5,845 nt of DNA from an uncultured Hyphomonadaceae bacterium (GCA_937873805.1 CALMWO010000186.1:1-5845); one strand, 5' to 3'; shown: positions 1-5,699, counted from the first letter of the stretch. A program made the numbers and translations. The notes: generated from the letters alone by a model not told the origin.

Positions 1-2
1 CG

Positions 3-164
3 GACGATGAAAAGGCGTTCGTGCTTGATAGATTTATCGCAGCATCTAAAGCGCCGCCCGAAGCGACTATAACATTCAGACAAGCACGCGAAGTTGAGCT
101 GCTTGCCGCTTTCTTTGCTGAATACGGCGACAAACTCACCAAAGCCTGTGAACCAAAGGCGTGA
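3..164 (+). CDS. C-terminal fragment of an unidentified protein (5' end outside window)
   Basis: An open frame runs from the left edge to a TGA at 162-164, immediately followed by an in-frame TAA, so termination is doubled. It encodes 53 residues, beginning DDEKAFVLDRFIAASK and ending KACEPKA. The composition is a believable soluble protein: mixed charge, an amphipathic helix-like stretch (REVELLAAFFAEYGDKL), and no membrane segment or signal. I do not recognise a family. The hand-counted GC of 1-164 is 83/164 (about 51%), clearly below a sampled 60-base line of uvrB (37/60), which may hint at a different origin for this gene. It converges on uvrB. The other two forward frames are closed by stops within this stretch. 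Function cannot be assigned from the tail alone. Confidence 0.6.
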   Translation, partial: DDEKAFVLDRFIAASKAPPEATITFRQAREVELLAAFFAEYGDKLTKACEPKA

Positions 165-166
165 TA

Positions 167-204
167 AATAGCGTGATCACACGCCGTCAAACAGGCGCGC
201 TATT
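167..204 (+). terminator. Imperfect hairpin after the left-edge gene, possible terminator
   Basis: The arms AATAGCG (167-173) and CGCTATT (198-204) are a perfect 7-base inverted repeat. Inside them CGCC (182-185) pairs with GGCG (194-197), and this right arm runs straight into the outer right arm, giving 11 pairs interrupted by one 8-base bulge on the left. A separate small hairpin, GCGTG-ATCA-CACGC (171-184), competes with it. The element starts three bases after the TGA and is followed by TATTCTCCCTC, only partly T-rich, so termination is plausible but not convincing. Confidence 0.35.
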
Positions 205-320
205 CTCCCTCAGTTGGTGACGTTTCACGTTGCGTAGGGCGCATCGAGCCCCCGCGAAATGCATCGTCTCGCCCTCCTCACCAAAGGCGTATCCCCCTCG
301 CTCCAACAGCCCCCTCCGTC

Positions 321-366
321 TCGACGCTTCGCGCCGATCCACCTCCCCCGCCTTCGGCGGTGGAGG
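321..366. repeat. REP-like double hairpin between convergent genes
   Basis: Two hairpins lie side by side, both with a TTC loop on the plus strand. The first has arms TCGACGC (321-327) and GCGCCGA (331-337), with 6 of 7 positions pairing. The second has arms CCTCCCCCGCC (342-352) and GGCGGTGGAGG (356-366), with 10 of 11 pairing, and it ends 3 bases from the uvrB stop codon. No T-tract follows on the minus strand and only a short ACTTTAAT follows on the plus strand, so this is not a textbook intrinsic terminator, although it could still end or protect the uvrB transcript. C-rich hairpins of this style recur in alphaproteobacterial intergenic regions, as I recall; copy number here is unknown. 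Confidence 0.6.
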
Positions 367-369
367 ACT

Positions 370-2637
370 TTAATCCGCCGGCGGCAGCACGGCCTCGACG
401 CCGATGCCGATCTCCACGTCGCGTAGCTTCTTCACCTCGTCGCGCAATCTCGCAGCCGTCTCGAATTCCAGGTTGGCGGCGGCTTCGCGCATTTCCTTTT
501 CCAGCGTGTCGATGACGCGGGTGAGGTTGTGGCCCTTGCCGATGAATTCGAAGCCTTCTTCCTCCATGCCGGGAAGCGTGTTGCCCTTGCCCCGCTTGTT
601 GGGGTCGCGCCCGCGCGGCAGCAGGCCCTGCGCCGCCTTTGACGTGACGCCCTCCAGCACATCCTTCACGCCGGAGATCACGGTGATTGGCTCGAAGCCG
701 AACTCGGCATTGTGCGCTTCCTGACGCGCGCGGCGGCGGGCCGTCTCGGCCATCGCGCGCTCCATCGAGCCGGTGATGTGGTCGGCGTACAGCACCACCC
801 TCGCCTCACTGTTGCGCGCCGCGCGGCCGATGGTCTGGATGAGCGACGTTTCGGAGCGCAGGAAGCCCTCCTTGTCGGCGTCGAGAATTCCGACGAAGGC
901 GCACTCGGGAATATCGAGGCCCTCGCGCAGGAGGTTGATGCCGATCAGGCAGTCGAACTTGCCGAGGCGCAGGTCGCGGATGATCTCGATACGCTCGATC
1001 GTGTCGATGTCGGAGTGCATGTAGCGCACGCGCACGCCCATCTCGGTCATGTGCTCGGTCAGCTGTTCGGCCATCTTCTTGGTCAGCGTGGTGACCAGCG
1101 AGCGATAGCCCTTCTTCGCCGTCTCCTTCACCTCGTGGATGCAGTCGTCCACCTGGTTGGCGTTGTCCTTGTAGACGGGGCGGATCTCGACCGGCGGGTC
1201 GATCAGGTGCGTGGGGCGGATGATCTGTTCGGTGAAGACGCCGCCGGTCTGGTTCAGCTCCCACGGCCCGGGCGTGGCCGAGACGTGGACGGTCTGCGGG
1301 CGCATCTTTTCCCACTCGTCGAATTTCAGCGGGCGGTTGTCGAGGCAGCTGGGCAGGCGGAAGCCGAATTCGGACAGGGTGAATTTGCGGTTGAAGTCGC
1401 CCCGGAACATCGCGCCGAGCTGCGGGATGGTCTGGTGGCTTTCGTCGACGAAGATCATCGCGTTGTCGGGCAGGTATTCGAACAGTGTCGGCGGCGGCTC
1501 GCCGGGGCGGCGCCCGGTGAGATAGCGGCTGTAGTTCTCGATACCGGCGCAACTTCCGGTTGCAACCATCATTTCCATGTCGAACTGGCAGCGTTGTTCG
1601 AGGCGCTGCGCCTCAAGCAGCTTGCCCTGCTGGGTCAGAACAGCCAACCGCCCGCGCAGCTCCTCCTTGATGCTCTCCACCGCCTGGTTCAGCGTCGGGC
1701 GCGGGGTGACGTAGTGGCTGTTCGCGTAAACCTTGATCTTCTCCATCGGCCTAGTTTGTTTGCCCGTAAGGGGGTCAAACTCGGTGATCGCCTCCACCTC
1801 ATCCCCAAAGAACGAGATCTTCCACGCCCGGTCCTCCTGGTGAACCGGCCAGACATCCATCGTGTCCCCTTTCATCCGAAAGGTCCCACGTCCAAACGCC
1901 TGATCATTCCTCTTGTATTGCAGCGCCACCAGATCCGCCGCCACCTGCCTCGGATCGCGCGCCTCGCCCTGCGCAAGTTCGAACGTCATCGCCGAATACG
2001 TTTCGACGGAGCCGATGCCGTAGATGCACGACACCGAAGCCACGATGATCACATCATCCCGCTCCAATATCGCCCGCGTAGCCGAGTGCCGCATGCGATC
2101 GATGGCTTCGTTAATGGACGACTCTTTCTCGATGTACGTGTCCGTGCGCGGGACGTAGGCCTCGGGCATGTAGTAATCGTAGTAACTCACGAAATACTCG
2201 ACGGCGTTGTCGGGAAAGAAGCTCTTGAACTCGCCGTAGAGCTGGGCTGCCAGCGTCTTGTTGTGCGCGAGGATCAGCGCGGGGCGCTGCACCGCCTCGA
2301 TCACCTTCGCCATCGTGAATGTCTTGCCCGAGCCGGTGACGCCGAGAAGGACCTGGTCCATCTCGTTGTCCTTCACGCCCTGCACCAGATCATTGATTGC
2401 CTGCGGCTGGTCGCCGGCGGGCTCGTAGCTGGAGGCGACGCGGAATTTGCGGCCGCCTTCGAACTTCTCCCACGTCCGTTCAGGCCGGTGCGGGGTCCAG
2501 ACGTGCTCGGCTTCCGCGATCGCCGCGGCGCCCTTGATCTTCGCCGCAAAGGTTGCGCCCGGCCCCTCGCTCACGCCCTTGCCGGGCGCTCCTTTGGAGG
2601 CGCTGGGTTTCGCAGTCCTGGAGGGAGATTTCGCCAT
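370..2637 (-). CDS. uvrB: UvrABC excision nuclease subunit B (DNA damage-recognition helicase)
   Basis: UvrB is the damage-verifying subunit of nucleotide excision repair. It is loaded on DNA by UvrA, probes for the lesion with a beta-hairpin using ATP, then recruits UvrC for incision. All family landmarks are visible in the 755 residues: Walker A GVTGSGKT (99-106), motif Ia HNKTLAAQ (125-132), the tyrosine-rich beta-hairpin YYDYY (152-156), the Walker B motif DESH (398-401), SATP (453-456), GINLLREGLDIPE (566-578), QTIGRAARN (601-609), and a C-terminal UVR coiled-coil for UvrC binding (about 704-740). It is longer than E. coli UvrB (about 673) mainly because some 60 residues, basic and low in complexity, precede the conserved start (KFRVASSYEPAGDQP). 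The ATG at 2637 is the first candidate after an in-frame TGA, but no clear Shine-Dalgarno precedes it; a GTG at codon 22 is the alternative. No LexA box of the alphaproteobacterial type was seen upstream. Confidence 0.98.
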   Translation of the reverse strand: MAKSPSRTAKPSASKGAPGKGVSEGPGATFAAKIKGAAAIAEAEHVWTPHRPERTWEKFEGGRKFRVASSYEPAGDQPQAINDLVQGVKDNEMDQVLLGVTGSGKTFTMAKVIEAVQRPALILAHNKTLAAQLYGEFKSFFPDNAVEYFVSYYDYYMPEAYVPRTDTYIEKESSINEAIDRMRHSATRAILERDDVIIVASVSCIYGIGSVETYSAMTFELAQGEARDPRQVAADLVALQYKRNDQAFGRGTFRMKGDTMDVWPVHQEDRAWKISFFGDEVEAITEFDPLTGKQTRPMEKIKVYANSHYVTPRPTLNQAVESIKEELRGRLAVLTQQGKLLEAQRLEQRCQFDMEMMVATGSCAGIENYSRYLTGRRPGEPPPTLFEYLPDNAMIFVDESHQTIPQLGAMFRGDFNRKFTLSEFGFRLPSCLDNRPLKFDEWEKMRPQTVHVSATPGPWELNQTGGVFTEQIIRPTHLIDPPVEIRPVYKDNANQVDDCIHEVKETAKKGYRSLVTTLTKKMAEQLTEHMTEMGVRVRYMHSDIDTIERIEIIRDLRLGKFDCLIGINLLREGLDIPECAFVGILDADKEGFLRSETSLIQTIGRAARNSEARVVLYADHITGSMERAMAETARRRARQEAHNAEFGFEPITVISGVKDVLEGVTSKAAQGLLPRGRDPNKRGKGNTLPGMEEEGFEFIGKGHNLTRVIDTLEKEMREAAANLEFETAARLRDEVKKLRDVEIGIGVEAVLPPAD

Positions 2638-2691
2638 GACGGCAATATGGGCCGGTCACGGCGCGTTCGCCAGAGCCCCAGCGCCACCCTG

Positions 2692-2708
2692 CTGACAACG
2701 TCTGTCAG
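2692..2708. promoter_or_regulatory. Perfect 6-base inverted repeat upstream of uvrB
   Basis: CTGACA (2692-2697) and TGTCAG (2703-2708) are exact reverse complements separated by 5 bases. The site is 55 bases upstream of the uvrB start and 18 bases past the receptor stop codon, in the only gap between the two genes (89 bases). No T-tract follows on the minus strand, so an operator or a short processing or weak-terminator hairpin is more likely than an intrinsic terminator. The minus strand contains TTGTCA here, close to a -35 hexamer, but no convincing -10 lies 16-18 bases further on. Confidence 0.4.
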
Positions 2709-2726
2709 TGGCGCACAATCCGCCCC

Positions 2727-4937
2727 CTAGCGCTCGACCCGCACGGAAACACCCCACGTGGCAGGCATCGACCGGAACGTGTCATAGCCAATGAAGCCAT
2801 AGCCGGAGAGCGCATAGTCCTCGTCCGTCAGGTTCCGCCCCCACAGCGACAGCTCCGTTCCATCGGCAAGCGACAGCCGCGCCGCCGCATCGATCAGCGT
2901 CACCGGCCCTTGCCGCCGGTCGTTGCGGCCTTCCGCGTCGAGGAAATACTCGCTCTGGTATTTCGCCGCTGCTTCCAGCGACAGGCGCATGTCCCCGCTC
3001 AGCGTCCACTCCTGGCGCGCATGAAGCGTTGCCGACAGGTCGGATGCGAAAGGCAGCGGCTTGCCGTTGAACGTCGCCGCGTTGGCTGCGCCGCTTGCGT
3101 CAGCGCCCTGCTCGATCTCCGTATCCAGCGCCGTCACGCTGCCGCCGATCTCGAAACCATCCAGCGGCTGCCACAGCGCCGACAATTCCGCGCCCTGCAC
3201 GGTTGCGGCATCGAGGTTCGCCAGCGAGTTGGAGGTGATGAATCCGCCGCCCGGCAGCGGGAACGCCACAAAGATGCGCGCCTGCGGATCGCTGTAGTCC
3301 TGCTGGAACACCGCCGCTTCGAACGTCAGCGCATCGCCCATGTCGCCCTTGAAGCCAATCTCGTAGCTGTCGACCGTCTCCGCGCTGAACAGGCCCTCGT
3401 CCTGATAGTGGGTAGCATTGTTCGCCACCTCGCCATTGAAGCCGCCGCTCTTGTAGCCGCCGCCATACGAGACATACGCCATCGCGTTCGGCGACAGCCG
3501 CCACTTCGCAGCAGCGGTTCCGGTGAACCGACCCTCATCGATCGTGTTCTTGCCCCGCGCCAGCCCGACGCCGGACCGGTTGTTCAACGCACGCACGCCG
3601 TCGCTGTAGATGTGAAGACCATAACCCTGGCCGTCGATCTGCTCGACCGTATAGCGCCCGCCCACGGTGAGCGTGACAGCCGGGTTGATGTCGAAATCGA
3701 CCAGCGTGTAGAGAGCGCCCACGTCGCGGGTCTGCTTCATGTTGGTCAGCAGCGAGACGGCAGGCGCGGACGATGCGGGCGTCGGGCCAACGCGCGCAGC
3801 CGCACCCGGATACTGGCACGAGCCGACCAGCGTCGACGTGTTCAGCACGCCGCACCAGATCAGGTAATCCTGCTTGAACGTGTCCGCCGCGAGCGACACG
3901 CCAAGCAGCACGTCCCCGCCGTCCCACGACGTGCGGCCGAACAGCTCCTGGCTCAGCTGAAGATACTTGCGGTCATAGGACAGGTTGGCGATCGCGGCGG
4001 GCTGGCCGTCAAAATCAAAACCATAGTCCTGCTCGAACCCTTCCACCGCCGTCAGCGATGTGATCGCCCATGCGCCCCATTGGGCCGTCGCTTCAGCAGA
4101 CGCGCCGTAGAAGCGGTTGTCGGTATCCTGCACGCCATCCGCACCGACGGAAATCTGGTGATCGCCAAGCGCCAGCGCGCTGTTCAGCGGCGACGGGTTC
4201 ACGCCTGTGTCCTGCTCGTAGTGCGCACGCAGCAGCAGCTCCACGCTCGGCGCCAGATCGAAGTCCAGCGAGCCACGCACGCCGAGTTCGTCGCGCACGC
4301 CGCCCGCTTCCGCCGGGCCGCCGACATTGTCGATGCCGGCATCCTGCTTCAGCAGGCGCGCCGCGATGCGTCCGCGTATGCCCTCGCCTATCGCACCGCT
4401 CGTTGCGGCCTGCACATCCCAGCGATCGAAACTGCCATAGGACAGCTCGGCATAGCTCTCGGCCTCGTCTGTCGGCCGCGCGGTGATGAAGTTCACCGAT
4501 CCGCTGGAGGCATTGCGGCCCTGCACGGCGCCTTGCGGACCTTTCAGAACTTCCACGCGCGCGAGATCGTAAGCCAGCATGCTCGCCTGCACGTTGGTGG
4601 CGAGGAACACGCCATCGACATGCACCGCTGCTGCGCTCGGCGTCAGCGCCTGATGATCCACGGCGCCCATGCCGCGAATCTGGAATGTCGTTTGCGAGCC
4701 ATTGGAGATCGCGGCCTGCACGCCAGCAAGACGCTGCACCACGTCTTCAATGCCATCGACACTGGAAAGATCGCGCCCTGACAGCACGACCACGCTCTGG
4801 GGCACATCGCGCGCATCTTCGGCCTGACGTGTCGCTGTCACAACGATCGTGTCGCGTGCGTCCTGAGCGAATGCCGGCGCACCTGCGCCAATCGCCGCAA
4901 CAAGCCCCACGCGCAGAATTCCGACCGCTTGCGTCAT
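2727..4937 (-). CDS. TonB-dependent outer-membrane receptor, substrate unknown
   Basis: This is a gated beta-barrel transporter that imports a scarce ligand (siderophore, cofactor or oligomer) using energy from TonB-ExbBD. The signal peptide spans residues 1-24 with cleavage at AFA|QD, followed by a TonB-box-like DTIVVTATR (29-37). The plug runs from about 40 to 155, with the signature GPQGAVQGRNASSGSVNF (133-150). The rest is the barrel, including YGGGYKSGGFNG (491-502) and a late LWGRNLTDEDY (698-708). At 736 residues it is of usual size. Three ATGs (4946, 4940, 4937) cluster at the start; 4937 or 4940 is chosen because they begin just before the signal peptide and a GGG lies 6-9 bases upstream. 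An upstream in-frame extension to 5081 lacks coding character. Oddities: the last residue is Arg rather than the aromatic residue usual for outer-membrane barrels, and Cys362/Cys374 form a possible disulfide in a surface loop. The ligand cannot be inferred from the neighbours. Confidence 0.95.
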   Translation of the reverse strand: MTQAVGILRVGLVAAIGAGAPAFAQDARDTIVVTATRQAEDARDVPQSVVVLSGRDLSSVDGIEDVVQRLAGVQAAISNGSQTTFQIRGMGAVDHQALTPSAAAVHVDGVFLATNVQASMLAYDLARVEVLKGPQGAVQGRNASSGSVNFITARPTDEAESYAELSYGSFDRWDVQAATSGAIGEGIRGRIAARLLKQDAGIDNVGGPAEAGGVRDELGVRGSLDFDLAPSVELLLRAHYEQDTGVNPSPLNSALALGDHQISVGADGVQDTDNRFYGASAEATAQWGAWAITSLTAVEGFEQDYGFDFDGQPAAIANLSYDRKYLQLSQELFGRTSWDGGDVLLGVSLAADTFKQDYLIWCGVLNTSTLVGSCQYPGAAARVGPTPASSAPAVSLLTNMKQTRDVGALYTLVDFDINPAVTLTVGGRYTVEQIDGQGYGLHIYSDGVRALNNRSGVGLARGKNTIDEGRFTGTAAAKWRLSPNAMAYVSYGGGYKSGGFNGEVANNATHYQDEGLFSAETVDSYEIGFKGDMGDALTFEAAVFQQDYSDPQARIFVAFPLPGGGFITSNSLANLDAATVQGAELSALWQPLDGFEIGGSVTALDTEIEQGADASGAANAATFNGKPLPFASDLSATLHARQEWTLSGDMRLSLEAAAKYQSEYFLDAEGRNDRRQGPVTLIDAAARLSLADGTELSLWGRNLTDEDYALSGYGFIGYDTFRSMPATWGVSVRVER

Positions 4938-4953
4938 CATATGCATCCCACAC

Positions 4954-4988
4954 GCGGACCGGGCATTCTCGGTGGTCCGCTGTCCGAG
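4954..4988 (-). promoter_or_regulatory. Candidate H-type RNA pseudoknot in the receptor leader
   Basis: Read on the minus strand, the leader contains, in order, CTCGG (4988-4984), ACA, GCGGACC (4980-4974), A, CCGAG (4972-4968), a 7-base linker, and GGTCCGC (4960-4954). CTCGG pairs with CCGAG (5 pairs) and GCGGACC pairs with GGTCCGC (7 pairs), in the interleaved order of an H-type pseudoknot. Loops of 3, 1 and 7 bases are sterically sensible. The structure ends 7 bases before the first candidate ATG (4946), so folding could affect ribosome access. The simpler reading is a plain 7-base hairpin (4954-4980). The pairing is seen; a regulatory role is inference. Confidence 0.35.
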
Positions 4989-5036
4989 CGCCAACGCAGT
5001 CGCGTGGCAGCGCGCCCGCTGATAAGCGCATCGTCC

Positions 5037-5059
5037 GTGTAAGGATAGCCTTGTGTAAG
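5037..5059. promoter_or_regulatory. Direct repeat GTGTAAG-N9-GTGTAAG upstream of the receptor gene
   Basis: The heptamer GTGTAAG occurs at 5037-5043 and again at 5053-5059, a 16-base period, about 100 bases upstream of the receptor start. On the minus strand this is CTTACAC twice, with TATCCT between them. Tandem heptamers of this kind can be a binding site for a dimeric regulator, but I recognise no specific factor, and no confident sigma-70 promoter could be laid over it. Confidence 0.3.
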
Positions 5060-5081
5060 CGTATGGGCTCTGCCCCGCCAT

Positions 5082-5105
5082 GTGACAGCGTCAATGTGCT
5101 GTCAC
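5082..5105. promoter_or_regulatory. Perfect 8-base inverted repeat between lipoprotein and receptor genes
   Basis: GTGACAGC (5082-5089) and GCTGTCAC (5098-5105) are exact reverse complements with an 8-base spacer. The element is 35 bases past the stop of the upstream lipoprotein gene and about 145 bases before the receptor start. The minus-strand spacer contributes TTGAC of a possible -35 hexamer (TTGACG), but no good -10 follows. Without a T-tract on the minus strand it does not look like an intrinsic terminator; an operator or an mRNA hairpin is the better reading. It shares the half-site TGACA/TGTCA with the repeat at 2692-2708, at different spacing. Confidence 0.45.
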
Positions 5106-5140
5106 GGCCCGTGCCGATAACGTTCGCGTAAACGCGGGGC

Positions 5141-5332
5141 CTATTTTTTCTCGTCTGCGGTGTCGACGACCGCGCCAACCGCCGCGCCAACTGCCGCGCC
5201 GACGGGGCCTGCGATGATCAGGCCGGTTGCAGCCCCTGTCGCTGCGCGCTGCTCCATATTCGTTCCGCAGCCGGCCAAAAGACCCGCAGCCACAAGTCCG
5301 GCCGAAAGGATCAGGGTGTTTCGAATGCTCAT
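5141..5332 (-). CDS. Small glycine-zipper lipoprotein (paralog of the next one upstream)
   Basis: The product is a 63-residue predicted lipoprotein. A type II signal peptide (MSIRNTLILS onwards) ends in the lipobox LLAGC, with Cys22 to be lipidated. The mature part is only 42 residues: a short polar start (GTNMEQRAAT), then a Gly/Ala/Val stretch with glycines at 33, 37, 42, 45, 49 and 53, mostly spaced G-x3-G, which is a glycine zipper able to pack as a membrane hairpin, and a charged tail DEKK. Residue +2 is Gly, not Asp, so by the E. coli Lol rule it should reach the outer membrane. An ATG at 5356 is in frame but would put eight polar residues before the signal; the ATG at 5332 is preferred, with a weak GGGG upstream. 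It lies between the terminator of its paralog and the receptor gene. Resemblance to OsmB/YMGG-type glycine-zipper lipoproteins is by architecture only; function unknown. Confidence 0.87.
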   Translation of the reverse strand: MSIRNTLILSAGLVAAGLLAGCGTNMEQRAATGAATGLIIAGPVGAAVGAAVGAVVDTADEKK

Positions 5333-5401
5333 GTCAGGCCCCACGTTTGTCCGCATAGTCTAGCTTGCTGTTGGCCTGGGCCGCCAGTGCCCGAACGCCA
5401 C

Positions 5402-5422
5402 GGGTGCGCGCCGCACACACCC
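5402..5422 (-). other. Second hairpin in the gap between the lipoproteins, stable only as minus-strand RNA
   Basis: GGGTGCGCG (5402-5410) and CACACACCC (5414-5422) flank a 3-base loop. In minus-strand RNA all nine positions pair, two of them as G-U wobbles. In plus-strand RNA the same two positions are C-A mismatches. The structure therefore favours a minus-strand transcript and could be a leader hairpin of the downstream lipoprotein gene or a backup to the terminator at 5437-5467. It has no T-tract. Confidence 0.35.
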
Positions 5423-5428
5423 AAACGC

Positions 5429-5467
5429 AAAGAAATGGCCGGACGCGGAAAGTGTCCGCGCCCGGCC
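5429..5467 (-). terminator. Strong intrinsic terminator after the first lipoprotein gene
   Basis: On the minus strand the transcript folds GGCCGG-G-CGCGGA (5467-5455) against TCCGCG-T-CCGGCC (5449-5437), giving 13 consecutive pairs including one G-U, with a 5-base loop CACTT. It is followed at once by ATTTCTTT (5436-5429). A GC-rich stem followed by a T-rich tail is the standard rho-independent form. It starts 28 bases past the lipoprotein stop codon and implies that the two lipoprotein genes are transcribed as separate units, at least in part. Confidence 0.78.
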
Positions 5468-5495
5468 GATCAGCCCACCAGTAGTTCAGATGCCG

Positions 5496-5693
5496 CTATT
5501 TGCCGTCCTGCTCATCGGCCTCGTTCACGACGGCTCCCACGCCCGCGCCGACTGCGGCGCCTACAGGGCCGGCCACAATCAGCCCCGTCGCTGCGCCCGT
5601 GGCCGCGCGCTGCTCCATATTCGTTCCGCAGCCCGACAAAAGGGCAAAGCCGAGCAATGCGGCGGCAGGCGCGAGAAACATGGTGCGGGTCAT
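5496..5693 (-). CDS. Small glycine-zipper lipoprotein, first of a tandem pair
   Basis: This 65-residue predicted lipoprotein has the signal peptide MTRTMFLAPAAALLGFALLS leading to a Cys22 lipobox (LLSGC). The 44-residue mature part has glycines at 33, 37, 42, 45, 49, 51 and 53, and an acidic tail (NEADEQDGK). From Cys22 to Val56 it matches its downstream paralog at 33 of 35 positions (the differences are I/V at 40 and A/G at 51), while the two signal peptides share little beyond their type. The start at 5693 is fixed by GGAG six bases upstream; an in-frame ATG at 5747 has no such site and would place polar residues ahead of the signal. A strong terminator follows. It probably resides at the inner face of the outer membrane (Gly at +2). 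Glycine-zipper lipoproteins such as OsmB are stress-linked in other bacteria; that role is not shown here. Confidence 0.88.
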   Translation of the reverse strand: MTRTMFLAPAAALLGFALLSGCGTNMEQRAATGAATGLIVAGPVGAAVGAGVGAVVNEADEQDGK

Positions 5694-5699
5694 GTGCAG

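Noticed and set aside
259..426. Plus-strand frame of about 55 codons starting MHRLALLTKG
   Set aside because: It runs through both REP-like hairpins and into uvrB antisense, has no ribosome site, and yields a Pro/Arg-rich peptide typical of translated repeats.
2692..2708. Intrinsic terminator for the receptor gene
   Set aside because: The stem is only six pairs and no T-tract follows on the minus strand.
712..2730. A 672-codon open frame on the plus strand opposite uvrB
   Set aside because: It is in exact codon register with uvrB on the other strand. It stays open because TTA, CTA and TCA codons are rare in GC-rich genes; its translation is Arg/His/Leu-rich with no recognisable domain.
2910..4781. 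A 623-codon open frame on the plus strand opposite the receptor gene
   Set aside because: It has the same in-register antisense artefact, and the receptor on the minus strand has full family signatures.
4938..5081. N-terminal extension of the receptor to an ATG at 5081
   Set aside because: It would place 48 Arg/Cys-rich residues before a perfect signal peptide and would translate through the leader inverted repeats.
4938..5140. Cobalamin riboswitch or Fur box upstream of the receptor
   Set aside because: No intact B12 box or the other conserved cobalamin elements were found, and no AT-rich Fur-like palindrome is present.
5141..5693. Type I toxin-antitoxin pair, based on two short hydrophobic peptides in tandem
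   Set aside because: Both have clear lipoboxes and charged tails, and no antisense promoter or RNA pairing with them was evident.
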